DNA of 64,000 bases from Arctic95D-9 sp035967665 (GTDB lineage: Bacteria > Verrucomicrobiota > Verrucomicrobiia > Verrucomicrobiales > DEV007): contig JAYWLB010000046.1 of the NCBI GenBank assembly GCA_035967665.1, positions 121,434 to 185,433 on the forward strand. The letters are read 5' to 3'. Positions 36,101 to 43,787 of this stretch are shown here, one piece after another. Positions within the stretch are counted from its first letter, which is position 1; every line of letters starts with the position of its first letter. A model generated the notes under the pieces. The model did no database searches, had not been told where the DNA came from, and worked only from the letters and a program-made list of their open reading frames with translations. The position numbers and the translations under genes are program-made.

Positions 36101-36456
36101 GTCCCGAGGAAGAGACGGGGCATGCGCTGGATGAAAATACGGAGGAGCTCGCGGAATTCCTCCTGCGAGAGAGAGCGGAGCGCTTCGGCGAGCGGATCAG
36201 TTCCCGGTCCGGCGAGTTCGCTTCCGGCATTGGGATCGGTCGAGGCCTTCGCCAGTTTTACGAGAATCGCATCGAAGAACTCTCCGGCGGCCTTTCGCGT
36301 GAAAGTGACCGCGATGATTCTCTCGGGGTGGACTTCCCTGCCGCTCTTCAGCTCCACCGCCATCAAGGCAATGTAGCGATTTGTGAGCTGGTAGGTTTTG
36401 CCCGAGCCGGCCGAAGCCCGGATCATTTCGTTGGGAATGTGAGAAAGGGCGGGCAT
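33151..36456 (-). CDS. AddA-like UvrD helicase with RecB-type nuclease domain
   Basis: An 1101-residue double-strand-break-processing helicase-nuclease. The Walker A loop ASAGSGKT is at residues about 12-19, motif Ia follows as AVTFTRKAAGEF, Walker B is LLDEFQDTNFIQW, motif V-VI are VMTYHKSKGLTFDMVILPDL and MYYVAMTRARYANYLVAL, and the C-terminal nuclease has GTFDRVV and TIIDFKTDQV. It is the AddA partner by design; the AddB-like gene lies 1.7 kb beyond the small genes at 36.5-38.0 kb on the same strand. ATG 36456 is preferred over TTG 36492. It probably resects breaks for RecA loading. A Chi site cannot be guessed. Confidence 0.9.
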   Translation of the reverse strand: MPALSHIPNEMIRASAGSGKTYQLTNRYIALMAVELKSGREVHPERIIAVTFTRKAAGEFFDAILVKLAKASTDPNAGSELAGPGTDPLAEALRSLSQEEFRELLRIFIQRMPRLFLGTLDSFFSNILRSFPSEFGLTSDFEVMDDYRAANAIDRVYEAVFSRRIGPNQDDQYHDAFLESFRQATFGKEESNVIRSLDDFVEKLHGIYLNAPSEKFWGDPTQIWSRETNRWLVDGISPDKEITRLFETFESIPEQVNETYWNEFRAEIEEHFPGAPFGKRTNYMLPRLLEAWPQLEAGHAEIKFNRTVHEFNAVACEAVQRILQWLIGSELKTKLQRTRGVWELLNRYESVYSDRVRRIGQLTFQDVQLLLAGHESIRSEGDKDRNAPVLTQMPDDFERLRIDYRLDARYNHWLLDEFQDTNFIQWKVISNLIDEVVQDTSGTRSLFQVGDIKQAIYAWRGGDTRLFNDIFEHYNANGERVLPRSLDTSFRSVSAVLDPVNTIFRDEAAMRAIKLPDETLNRWEWNDHLVADTNKDKSGYTAFLNPQGSDGGKPGQEDLYKVVQNILEETEPTKRGLSCAILVRGNKRGHEIVEYLRANSDIPVVSESDQLIATDNPVNLALLSFFQLAAHPGDKFAWEHLRMSPFRSVIEENNLRPGKLARQLASDIFEIGFEPLVRQLAQDLESACGTEFDAFTKGRIENFALAARLYGETGSRDIDDFLAYVSRHTTRESVDSSAVQVMTYHKSKGLTFDMVILPDLKSDSLTSAKLDIGAKTNEHREVQWVLDMPGKEITAADPVLGEYLAEKQAESAYESLCMYYVAMTRARYANYLVALPQGPKSRSMNFVKLIEDTLADEPQDIQLGDNVASLLFETNSNTGGREWFENHSLKSSEPEASKAPADQAHHGNPEPRLRPRRRTPSGSEERQLSAKQLFQSSGSYARELGTLVHALFEKIEWADEKTTENLREQWTGKRDPLFEEAFQQIENSLGNPEISSALSRTSETSELWREKNFEILLDGAWLSGTFDRVVLEPGKDGLPASATIIDFKTDQVDESSLAEAAQKHRSQLKTYREVLSKMTGLPQESISTFLLFTRVAKLTRI

Positions 36457-36549
36457 GTGGTGGAGATTAAGAACAGAAGCTCCGCATCTCAACGGAACTT
36501 GTCATCTTTTTCAACATAATTGGCTCCGCAATTCCTTAATTTCCAATGC

Positions 36550-36798
36550 TCAGTTGGTCGCGATTTGAAGAATGATCGAAAGAAAAATCACTATGAGAAA
36601 GAGCGCGATGATCAGAGGGATTTTCCACCGCAGCTCGCTTTTGATCGTAACACCGCAGTGACAGCATTCCTGTTCGCCGGTCGGTGACATCCCGCCGCAT
36701 TTCCTGCAAATGCGGCGCGGCGCGGTCGAGTCCCTCCTGCATTGAGGGCAGATGCGATCAGGCACCTGACCGGCACAGAATGGGCAGGGATGCGGCAT
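36550..36798 (-). CDS. Small double zinc-ribbon membrane protein
   Basis: An 82-residue protein with four cysteine pairs, CPFC, CPQC, CRKC and CCHC, forming two zinc-ribbon modules in residues 1-48, then one membrane helix (WKIPLIIALFLIVIFLSIIL) at the C-terminus. The pattern of paired ribbons followed by a helix resembles the zinc-ribbon domains of the zinc_ribbon_2 and DUF7577 type. Function unknown. It lies between the PH-like gene and the addA-like gene on the same strand, with gaps of 34 and 93 bp, so a single transcript is possible. Confidence 0.75.
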   Translation of the reverse strand: MPHPCPFCAGQVPDRICPQCRRDSTAPRRICRKCGGMSPTGEQECCHCGVTIKSELRWKIPLIIALFLIVIFLSIILQIATN

Positions 36799-36832
36799 TC
36801 AGACGGTGCGGTTTGTGAAGGGTTGCAGCGGT

Positions 36833-37264
36833 TCAGGCAGCGACGGCTTCTCCGATCGCGATCGCATTGGGGCGATTCGAGGTCGAGAAGGCGCGGTGGA
36901 ACTTTGCTTTGAACGGCTTTTCTTCGTCCTTAATCACGATATGGGTAAAGAGCCCGCCCGTGGAGGTGGAGGCGTTGGCGCTGCTCAATTCGGAGAGACT
37001 GTATTCCGTGACTGCCTTGACGTCTTCCGGTTTGGTCCCTTTTACCTGCAGGACGATGAGCCGGCTCTCGGTGAGACCAATGAAATAGTTTTTTGTTAGA
37101 AGCGCTATCGCGATAATTCCCGGGAGGACACAGAGGGCAATCAGTCCGATGATGAGGAGCATGTTAGGCTGTTTAACGCCGTAAGCCCAGTATTTGAGTG
37201 TTTCGCCTTCGTGAAGATGAGGCGCGAAAGCCTCCCCGATTTGTTCGTCAGTCAATTTTGCCAT
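36833..37264 (-). CDS. Bacterial PH-like domain membrane protein
   Basis: A 143-residue protein from ATG 37264 (MAKLTDEQIGEAF). After a short acidic segment comes a hairpin-like hydrophobic stretch (PNMLLIIGLIALCVLPGIIAIALL), then a beta-rich domain beginning NYFIGLTESRLIVLQVKGTKPEDVKAV. This is the usual layout of bacterial PH-domain proteins (YdbS/DUF304-like), where the strand containing LTESRLIVL is characteristic. Longer in-frame readings extend to 38068 but use no conserved sequence and were cut at this ATG. It is divergent from the 37.4 kb gene. Function unknown. Confidence 0.7.
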   Translation of the reverse strand: MAKLTDEQIGEAFAPHLHEGETLKYWAYGVKQPNMLLIIGLIALCVLPGIIAIALLTKNYFIGLTESRLIVLQVKGTKPEDVKAVTEYSLSELSSANASTSTGGLFTHIVIKDEEKPFKAKFHRAFSTSNRPNAIAIGEAVAA

Positions 37265-37396
37265 CGTTTTCGTAGTGGTTGGTTCCAGCTTGACGGTTGG
37301 GGGTTCAAGTTCATTCACTGTCAGTTCGATAATTTGACGTTCTTTTTGACATAAATGAATCGCAAGATCGTCTCTTTCGGCGTTACCTGAAGAACC

Positions 37397-37969
37397 ATGA
37401 ACTCGCTTTTTAAATTCATTTGTCTTTCCACCATTTTTCTCACTTCGTTCGCAACAGCCGATTCGGTTGAAACGGCCGTCAGTCAAATTCGGGCGAACTA
37501 CAATGCGACAGAGAATGCAAAACTCCAAAGTGTCATCATCAAACTCGACCCGGATGCGGAGACCTTTGAGCTGAAGAAATATTTCCTGAACGGTGCGCTC
37601 GTTAAAATGGTTTTCATCTCGGGTGGAGATCACGGGGCCTATACGGATTCCTATTACTTCAAAAACGGAAACCTTTATTTCATCTATCAGAGCGGCGGGG
37701 GGTGGTCTTTTGATCCGAACGGTCCTGAGGGAACAACGATCGATACCGGCAGGGAGCAGCGCATTTATTTCAAAGACGGGCAGGTCATTCGTCATCTCGT
37801 CAAAGAAGTCGCGAGTCGGGATTACAATGAGATCACCAAGCTGCTCGGAAAAGCGGCCAACAAACCCGTTCATCAGCCCGAGGCAGCGAACGCGCTCATG
37901 AACGCCGGTTATCGCCTCGCGAATGTGAACACCAAAGCGGATCTCGAGCGCTATGCATACGGGGAGTGA
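37397..37969 (+). CDS. Exported protein of unknown function (190 aa)
   Basis: Not recognised. It has a clear signal peptide (MNSLFKFICLSTIFLTSFATA, cut near residue 21) and a beta-rich body. The repeated pattern FLNGALVKMVFISGG, YYFKNGNLYFIYQSGGGWSF and RIYFKDGQVIRHLVKEV looks like toast-rack strands ending with glycine-rich turns, as in MORN-like or toast-rack beta sheets. The C-terminal helix part reads AANALMNAGYRLANV. It reads away from the PH-like gene with 132 bp between them. Its relation to the neighbours is unclear. Confidence 0.65.
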   Translation: MNSLFKFICLSTIFLTSFATADSVETAVSQIRANYNATENAKLQSVIIKLDPDAETFELKKYFLNGALVKMVFISGGDHGAYTDSYYFKNGNLYFIYQSGGGWSFDPNGPEGTTIDTGREQRIYFKDGQVIRHLVKEVASRDYNEITKLLGKAANKPVHQPEAANALMNAGYRLANVNTKADLERYAYGE

Positions 37970-38125
37970 GGTAGCGTAGGGGAACGATCTGACCTTCGCC
38001 CCTGCTGCGTGAAAGAAATCCTCACGGATTCCTCTACGCTGCTCAATGTAGAGAAACTGCGTGAGCATTTCTCGCGCAGCATAGCCGCGATCAGTTCCAG
38101 TGCGGTCGATCGGGGGGGCACATTC

Positions 38126-38169
38126 AACCCTGTCAGGTCACTGACTCAACCCTGTTGAATCGACTGCCA
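38126..38169. repeat. 22-nt repeat of the ACCCTGT family (locus 2)
   Basis: Two units, AACCCTGTCAGGTCA at 38126 and AACCCTGTTGAATCG at 38148, start exactly 22 nt apart as at locus 1 (2427-2492). The first unit matches unit 2449-2463 base for base. The array overlaps the 3' end of the addB-like gene and supplies its stop codon. Confidence 0.65.
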
Positions 38170-41107
38170 AATCCGCTTCGGGGGCGAGGATTTCGCGGAA
38201 TTCGTCCCATGGCGGGGCGTCGTCGCCGGGTGGCCAGAATTGGCCCGCTAGAATCGCGGCGACGGCTCCTTCAGCGCATTTCTTTGCGCTGGCGAGAAGT
38301 CGCTCGTCCAGAGTCTCCCAGACGTCGAGCGCGATCTCGGCTTCGCTTTTTCCGAGGGTCGCGTAGGCGGCGTGAATGGTCGTGCCGGGGTGCTTTTCTG
38401 CCATGGCAAGGCAGTAAAGGGGAAGCTGAAGATCGGTCCAGCGGAGTTCTTTTCCTTCCTCATTTTCGATGCGTTTCCAGTCTGCGTAGTCCCCGGGGGA
38501 TTCGGTTCGCTTGATCGGAGTGAGGTGGTAGGTGTCGACTGTTCTTCGCGAGGTTCCGCTTCCGGGGGAAAAGGTTTTGAAGTCGATGACGCGGGTTCCC
38601 AGTTCGGGATGCTTTTCGACGCGGTCGATTCGTCCTTTGACCGTGATCCCTCCGATTTGGAAGGGCCATTCGTCGGTGCCGAAGGTGGCTTCCGCCTCGG
38701 TGATGATCCAGCCTTCCTCACGATGTTGTGCTTCGAGTTCGGCCCACCACCCGAGTCGTTTGCGTGCGGATTCTCGCTGGATGATCACCGGGGTGGAGAG
38801 TCGGGTTCCGAACTGAGAGGAGAGCTGACGGTCAATCTCGGTGAAGAAGTAGGCCTTGATTTCGGCGGCGTCGGTAAGTTGTCGTGCTTCTTCGTCGCGG
38901 GCGAAGAACTCGAGGGTGTTGTGAACGAGGTTGCCGAAATCGGCGGCATTCATTTCCCGCTTGTCGGTTTCGACGCGTTCCATTTTCAAACCCTTAGCGA
39001 GATAGAAGCGGAAGGGGCAAGAGAGATATTGCTTGAGCGAAGTGGGGCTGAGTTGCTGGAAGACGTAGTTGTCCGATTCCAGTGGAAGCGGCTTCAGCTG
39101 AAAGGCGATCGACTTGGCCTCGGTTCGCTCATCGGAGTCGATTTCTTTGAAGAGCTGGAGGGTGCGCCCGGGAAGCTCCTCGATGGGGCATTGGAAGAGG
39201 AGACGTGAGGGACGCAGTGGATCGCCACCTGAATTGGTGCTTCCAAAGAGGAGTTTGATTTCCTCTCCCGGACGATGCCGCGAATGGATCATCGAGGTGA
39301 GAAAGTAGGCGTCCCGTGAGAAGCGGTCATCGTTGCTTGGGATTCCGAGAATGCGTCTTGCTGTGTCAGGGAGGAAGGAGTGTCCGACGACAGATTCGGG
39401 AACGGCGTGATCGTTCATCCCTGTAATGATGAGTCGCGGGGCGTCCTCCCAGAGCAGTTCGATCCAGCCCTGGAGGTCGACTTCGTCCGGTTCGCGCTCG
39501 GGATAAACCTGACGTGATTTCAGCATCGTGAGGAGCATCTCAAAGTGTTCGACTTCCCTGAGGGGTTTCGGGAAGGCCTTCGCGGTTGCGGTGATGTCGT
39601 CGCTCAGGCTGGTGAGTGATTCCGCGACCTCGGTGAGAATGCTCTGGGTGATGTCTGAGGCGTCGAGGGTTTTTCCCTCATACAGACTGATGAGAAATTC
39701 GCGCAGGACTTTGTCGAAAGTCTCTTCCTTGAATCTGCGGCACCAGATTTGCATCCAGTCGATCGCAGCGGTCATTTCGGGGTATTTGGAAAACTGCCGT
39801 TTGGCTCCGGCGCGGGCATCATCGAGGCGTTCGGGCATCGTTTTGATGATCAGTTCATCGAAGCGCGCAATGAGGCGTGTCCCCGAAAGCTTTTCGTCTT
39901 TCTTTGAAATTCGGCGAAGGATCGAGTCGATCGCACCGGGGCAGTTGAGGAGTCGGCGGAACGCTGTGAACGACTGCGAATCAACGACTTCGGCGACGGT
40001 TTTGATGAGGTAGTAAATGCCCTCCCCGGCGATTGCTCTGCCGGCGGGGTCGTAACTTTTCAGGCCCCGTTTTTCGAGGGCTTCCGCGAGCGGGATTGAA
40101 AGGCCTGCCTCTGGAATGCCGATGGCGGCCTGCTTCGCGGGATCTTCCAAATCAGAAAGCATCTCCACGGCTCTGGCTGCCTGATCGAAGGTTGATCCGG
40201 TGCGGATGATGCTCGTTTCCGGTGACGGGACAGGGATCTCCCGGTCGAGCCAGGCTTCGGGGAGGGGCCGTCCGAAGCGGTCGAAGTGCGCCGCTTCGGA
40301 TGCGGGGGCGTGGACGAGAATGGAAAGGGAATGTTGTTTTGCAAGGTGGTCGAGTGCCTTCGTTGCGATGGGTCGGAGATCGGGGACTCCGCAGACAAAA
40401 ATGGAAGTGATCGAAGCGTCGAGCTGACCGTTTGCGGCGGCATCAAACTGAGCTGCGCTTTCTTCGCGGAATCCACAGGCTTCGATTTCTTTCGTGGCGA
40501 TGGCTTCGATTTCAGCGAGTTCGGCCCAGCGCCCAGGCTCGATGTCTTCCTCTGCGAGGATTGCACCGGCGGTGGCGAAGGTCAGTTCAGACTCGGCGAG
40601 AAGGCGTTTCACGGCGAGCAATTCAGAGGCGGTGTCGCTGGCCCAGCGGAGCGAGCGTTCGACCGGGTCGACGGGAAAGACACGGCGGAAATCGGCGAAT
40701 GGAATCTTCAGCAACGTCGCGGTCCAGAGCCATTGTGCGATCTGAGAAGTCGCGACGGGCAGAGATCCGGCCGCGGCGGGGAGACGTTCGGGAGAGAAGA
40801 GGAAATCCGGTGTCACCACGAGTGGAGGGAAGACGGCTGCGCCTCGCTCCGCCGCACGAATCGCAAGGGTTTCGCGGAGTCGACGTCCTGCGTTTTTGGT
40901 TGGGACGATGACGAGTGATGAAGTCAGATCGAGGGTTCCCTTTGCGGGGTGACCTTGAATGAGATGCGCGGCGGTTGCTTTGAGAAGAGAGTCATCCCAT
41001 CCGGCGAAAACCCGATGATCTCCGGATGGTATAGCGGTCGTTTTCTCTTCGGGTGGATCGTCGAAGAGGGAAAACTCCGTTTGCTCGCTGTAGTGAGGTT
41101 CTGGCAT
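38138..41107 (-). CDS. AddB-like PD-(D/E)XK nuclease, inactive-helicase type
   Basis: A 989-residue partner for the AddA-like protein. The C-terminal nuclease reads LKQYLSCPFRFYLAKGLKM, FGNLVHNTLEFFARD, GRIDRVEKHPELGTRVIDFKTF (Asp and Lys of DxK) and QLPLYCLAMAE. The N-terminal part has the ruined helicase fold, with LVIVPTKNAGRRLRE where a Walker A would be, as in AddB. I see no four-cysteine iron-sulfur signature in the C-terminus. ATG 41107 sits 13 bases after the trmH stop; a TTG at 41176 would overlap trmH. The last eight residues (STGLSQ and neighbours) and stop are encoded by the 22-nt repeat unit. Confidence 0.8.
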   Translation of the reverse strand: MPEPHYSEQTEFSLFDDPPEEKTTAIPSGDHRVFAGWDDSLLKATAAHLIQGHPAKGTLDLTSSLVIVPTKNAGRRLRETLAIRAAERGAAVFPPLVVTPDFLFSPERLPAAAGSLPVATSQIAQWLWTATLLKIPFADFRRVFPVDPVERSLRWASDTASELLAVKRLLAESELTFATAGAILAEEDIEPGRWAELAEIEAIATKEIEACGFREESAAQFDAAANGQLDASITSIFVCGVPDLRPIATKALDHLAKQHSLSILVHAPASEAAHFDRFGRPLPEAWLDREIPVPSPETSIIRTGSTFDQAARAVEMLSDLEDPAKQAAIGIPEAGLSIPLAEALEKRGLKSYDPAGRAIAGEGIYYLIKTVAEVVDSQSFTAFRRLLNCPGAIDSILRRISKKDEKLSGTRLIARFDELIIKTMPERLDDARAGAKRQFSKYPEMTAAIDWMQIWCRRFKEETFDKVLREFLISLYEGKTLDASDITQSILTEVAESLTSLSDDITATAKAFPKPLREVEHFEMLLTMLKSRQVYPEREPDEVDLQGWIELLWEDAPRLIITGMNDHAVPESVVGHSFLPDTARRILGIPSNDDRFSRDAYFLTSMIHSRHRPGEEIKLLFGSTNSGGDPLRPSRLLFQCPIEELPGRTLQLFKEIDSDERTEAKSIAFQLKPLPLESDNYVFQQLSPTSLKQYLSCPFRFYLAKGLKMERVETDKREMNAADFGNLVHNTLEFFARDEEARQLTDAAEIKAYFFTEIDRQLSSQFGTRLSTPVIIQRESARKRLGWWAELEAQHREEGWIITEAEATFGTDEWPFQIGGITVKGRIDRVEKHPELGTRVIDFKTFSPGSGTSRRTVDTYHLTPIKRTESPGDYADWKRIENEEGKELRWTDLQLPLYCLAMAEKHPGTTIHAAYATLGKSEAEIALDVWETLDERLLASAKKCAEGAVAAILAGQFWPPGDDAPPWDEFREILAPEADLAVDSTGLSQ

Positions 41108-41120
41108 GAGATCGGAATTT

Positions 41121-41786
41121 TCAGGCGTCTCGACTTTCCCAGTAATTTTCTTCGAGGAGTTCGTGACGGGTAACAATGCGACGGTAGTAGCTCAGTGTGA
41201 TCTCCTCTTTTTCCTTTTCGCTGAGTTGCCACTCAATCTCGGAATCACGGAGGCGTTCGACGAGGCGGGAGAGCGCCATCGCGACAGTCACGGAGATGTT
41301 GTAGCTCTGGGTGAATCCGTACATGGGAAGCCGGAGGGTGCTTTCGGCTGCGGCGAGCGTTTCCGGTTTTAAGCCGCGTTCCTCGGTTCCGAAGAGCAGG
41401 GCAACAGGGCGGTCGAGTGGCAGGGTTTTGAGATCGTAGCCGCCTTCCTCCGGGCTCGTCGCGACGAGGTGATAGCCGCGTGATTTCAGCGTGTCGAGAC
41501 AGGACGCGGTCTTGTGATACCGGTGCAGGGTGAGCCACTTTGAGCTGCCGAGGGAAACCTCGTTGTTGGGCTTGTACTCGTTCTGCGTTTCGATGATGTG
41601 GATGTCCTGAATCCCGAGGCATTCGGCGCTGCGCAGGCAGGCGCTGGCGTTGTGAGGTTGGTAGATATCCTCAAGTAGAAGGCTGATGTGCCGCGTGCGA
41701 TCTTCGAGGATGCGCGCGATTTTCCCCTTTTTATTTTCAGACACGTATCCGCTCAGATACTCGATGATCTCCTGATCCGCAGTCAT
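41121..41786 (-). CDS. trmH: tRNA (guanosine-2'-O-)-methyltransferase, SpoU/TrmH type
   Basis: A SPOUT methyltransferase that makes 2'-O-methylguanosine, in TrmH's case at position 18 of the D-loop of tRNA. It has 221 residues from ATG 41786. The motifs are IYQPHNASACLRSAECLG (motif 1, Asn and Arg), VALLFGTEERGLKPET (motif 2) and LPMYGFTQSYNISVTVAMAL (motif 3, the knot). The C-terminal helix LSYYRRIVTRHELLEENYW is typical of TrmH. The ABC transporter gene ends 20 bases upstream and the AddB-like gene begins 13 bases downstream, so all three share a strand and probably a transcript. Another rRNA or tRNA target cannot be excluded. Confidence 0.85.
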   Translation of the reverse strand: MTADQEIIEYLSGYVSENKKGKIARILEDRTRHISLLLEDIYQPHNASACLRSAECLGIQDIHIIETQNEYKPNNEVSLGSSKWLTLHRYHKTASCLDTLKSRGYHLVATSPEEGGYDLKTLPLDRPVALLFGTEERGLKPETLAAAESTLRLPMYGFTQSYNISVTVAMALSRLVERLRDSEIEWQLSEKEKEEITLSYYRRIVTRHELLEENYWESRDA

Positions 41787-41806
41787 GAGGCAGGTCGTAG
41801 GGAATT

Positions 41807-43498
41807 CTAGTTTTCCCACTTCGGTTTCTTCACACCGATGTAGGCGATGAAAAGTCCCACGAGAATGTGTAGAAGCAGGATGATGAGGCTGAGCCACATC
41901 GGAGCGAGCCAGGTGTCGGTTACCTCTTTAATGTAGCGGAGGTAGTCCTTTTGCATCACATCCATGATCCCGGCCCAGCTCCAGTAAGCGGAAATGAAGG
42001 GGCGGGTGAGCCAGCCGGCGAGATCCGGCAAAGCGAGAACGGCACCCGAGAGGGGAAGCTGGAAGCCGACGAGGTAAATACTGAGCAGCGAGGCCTGATC
42101 CGCGGTCCGGGCGAGTGCGGATATGCCGAGGCAAATTCCTGTCATGGCACCGTTTACGAGCAAAAGAAACATCGTGTGCGCGAACTGGTTGTCAGAGGGG
42201 AGATCACAAATGCTTTCCACAAAGATGGCCATCCAAACAGATTGTATTGTCACTAACACTGCAAGAAATGCCACCTTGCTGGCGAGGTAGGCGGAAGGGC
42301 GCACCCCTCCCAGTTTTTCTTTTTCAAAGATCTCCCGTTCCCCTGCGATCTCTCTCGCGGAGTTGTTGGAACCCATCAGGGTGAGGAGGATGACCTGAAA
42401 CATGACGAGGCCGGAGACAATCCCTCCGAGATTCAGGTTAAAGGTGACCGCGTCGCGTTCCTGTTCGTATTCGGCGAGGTTGCCGGGGAGGGATTCTGAC
42501 AATCGTTTCACCTGTTCGACGCCGTCGGGCGCGAAGATGACGACGAGGATGGGGAAAAGAATCAGAATCGCAATCTGGAGGCCGAGCTGGCCGCGGTCGC
42601 GAAAGAAAATTTTCCAGCGTCTGAAGAACAGGGCGAAGAACTGCACCGCTGCCCCGGGTGTTTCCGCGGAAACGGAAACGTCGGGATCGCCGGTTGGCTT
42701 GGCGGGGAATCCTTCGTAGTAGGAGTCGCGATGTTTGTCCCAGCTGCCGGACCATTCTTCGGGCTTTCTCTTCGCTAACTGGGGATACACGTCCTCGGCT
42801 TTCGCGACGCTGAAGTAGTGCTCGATCGCGCGGGGAGGGCCGTGATAGACGACGCGGCCGGTGTCGAGAACGAGGACAGAGTCGTAGAGGTCGAGGTTGG
42901 CGAGACTGTGGGTCACATTGACCACGATGCGGTGCTCGTTGCGGCTGAGCTCGTGCATCAGCTCGACGATTTCCTGTTCGCTTTTCGGGTCGAGTCCGCT
43001 TGTAACCTCATCACAGAGGAGCAGCACAGGATCGGTGACCAGTTCGAGAGCGAGAGAAAGGCGGCGCTTCTGTCCGCCTGAAAGCACTTTGACTGGACGG
43101 TCCCGAATCGCGTCGAGTCCGGCGGATTCGAGGACTTTGTCGGTGAGGTCGTAGAGCTCGTCGCGGTTCTCTGTCTTAACGCGGAGCTTCACCGCGTTCT
43201 CAACGTTTTCCTCCACAGTGAGGCCGTCGTAGGCAATGCTGAACTGCGGGACGTAGCCGATTTCGGAATGTTCCAGATCGCCTTCTTCGGACAGATTCCG
43301 GCCGTTCCAGAAAATACTCCCCGCACTCTCCTGATTGATACCGGCGATGAGCTTCAGGAGGGTGGATTTTCCGCAGCCGGAAGGTCCCACAATTGCCATG
43401 AAATGCCCCGTGGGAACGCGGAGATTAACCTGTTCCAGGAGGTGAATGTCTTCCCTGCCCTTCTGGATTGTGAAATAAATATCGTCTAATTCAAGCAC
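41807..43498 (-). CDS. ABCG-type ABC transporter (ATPase and permease in one chain)
   Basis: A 563-residue half-transporter with the ATPase first and the membrane part last, the ABCG/White order. ATPase: Walker A GPSGCGKST (about 39-47), a Q-loop at GYVPQFS, signature LSGGQKRRLSLALE, Walker B LLLCDEVTSGLDP and H-loop VNVTHSL. The membrane part is the ABC2 type with about six helices from residue 310 on, including LQIAILILFPILVVIF and LLVNGAMTGICLGISALA. The substrate cannot be inferred. The start is GTG-free: codon 1 is ATG at 43498. It heads the ABC-trmH-addB unit. Confidence 0.88.
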   Translation of the reverse strand: MLELDDIYFTIQKGREDIHLLEQVNLRVPTGHFMAIVGPSGCGKSTLLKLIAGINQESAGSIFWNGRNLSEEGDLEHSEIGYVPQFSIAYDGLTVEENVENAVKLRVKTENRDELYDLTDKVLESAGLDAIRDRPVKVLSGGQKRRLSLALELVTDPVLLLCDEVTSGLDPKSEQEIVELMHELSRNEHRIVVNVTHSLANLDLYDSVLVLDTGRVVYHGPPRAIEHYFSVAKAEDVYPQLAKRKPEEWSGSWDKHRDSYYEGFPAKPTGDPDVSVSAETPGAAVQFFALFFRRWKIFFRDRGQLGLQIAILILFPILVVIFAPDGVEQVKRLSESLPGNLAEYEQERDAVTFNLNLGGIVSGLVMFQVILLTLMGSNNSAREIAGEREIFEKEKLGGVRPSAYLASKVAFLAVLVTIQSVWMAIFVESICDLPSDNQFAHTMFLLLVNGAMTGICLGISALARTADQASLLSIYLVGFQLPLSGAVLALPDLAGWLTRPFISAYWSWAGIMDVMQKDYLRYIKEVTDTWLAPMWLSLIILLLHILVGLFIAYIGVKKPKWEN

Positions 43499-43787
43499 GC
43501 TGACAGTTTTAAGAGTTCCTCATAGTGCTTGCAACATTAAAGGCGGCGTCATTGGCGGATCTTCACGGTGAAGTAGAAGGCAGCTTTTATCCACCCGCGT
43601 GGGGAGCGTTCTCCGGATTAACGGCTTTCGCAATCGAGCTCGACCCGGGAATTCAGGGCGCTCTTTGTATCGGTCCTTTCATCGTGGACAGGGCCGCCGT
43701 GTCAGAGCCGGGGCGAGTCGCGTCGGTGGGAGAAGTTGGCACCAATCCCGACAAGGTTTCGCTGCAGTCTACCTTTCGTCCGGGGGA

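Noticed and set aside
36833..38068. A 411-codon minus-strand frame as one gene
   Set aside because: Only the last 143 codons resemble a protein family; the rest runs antisense to the exported protein at 37397-37969.
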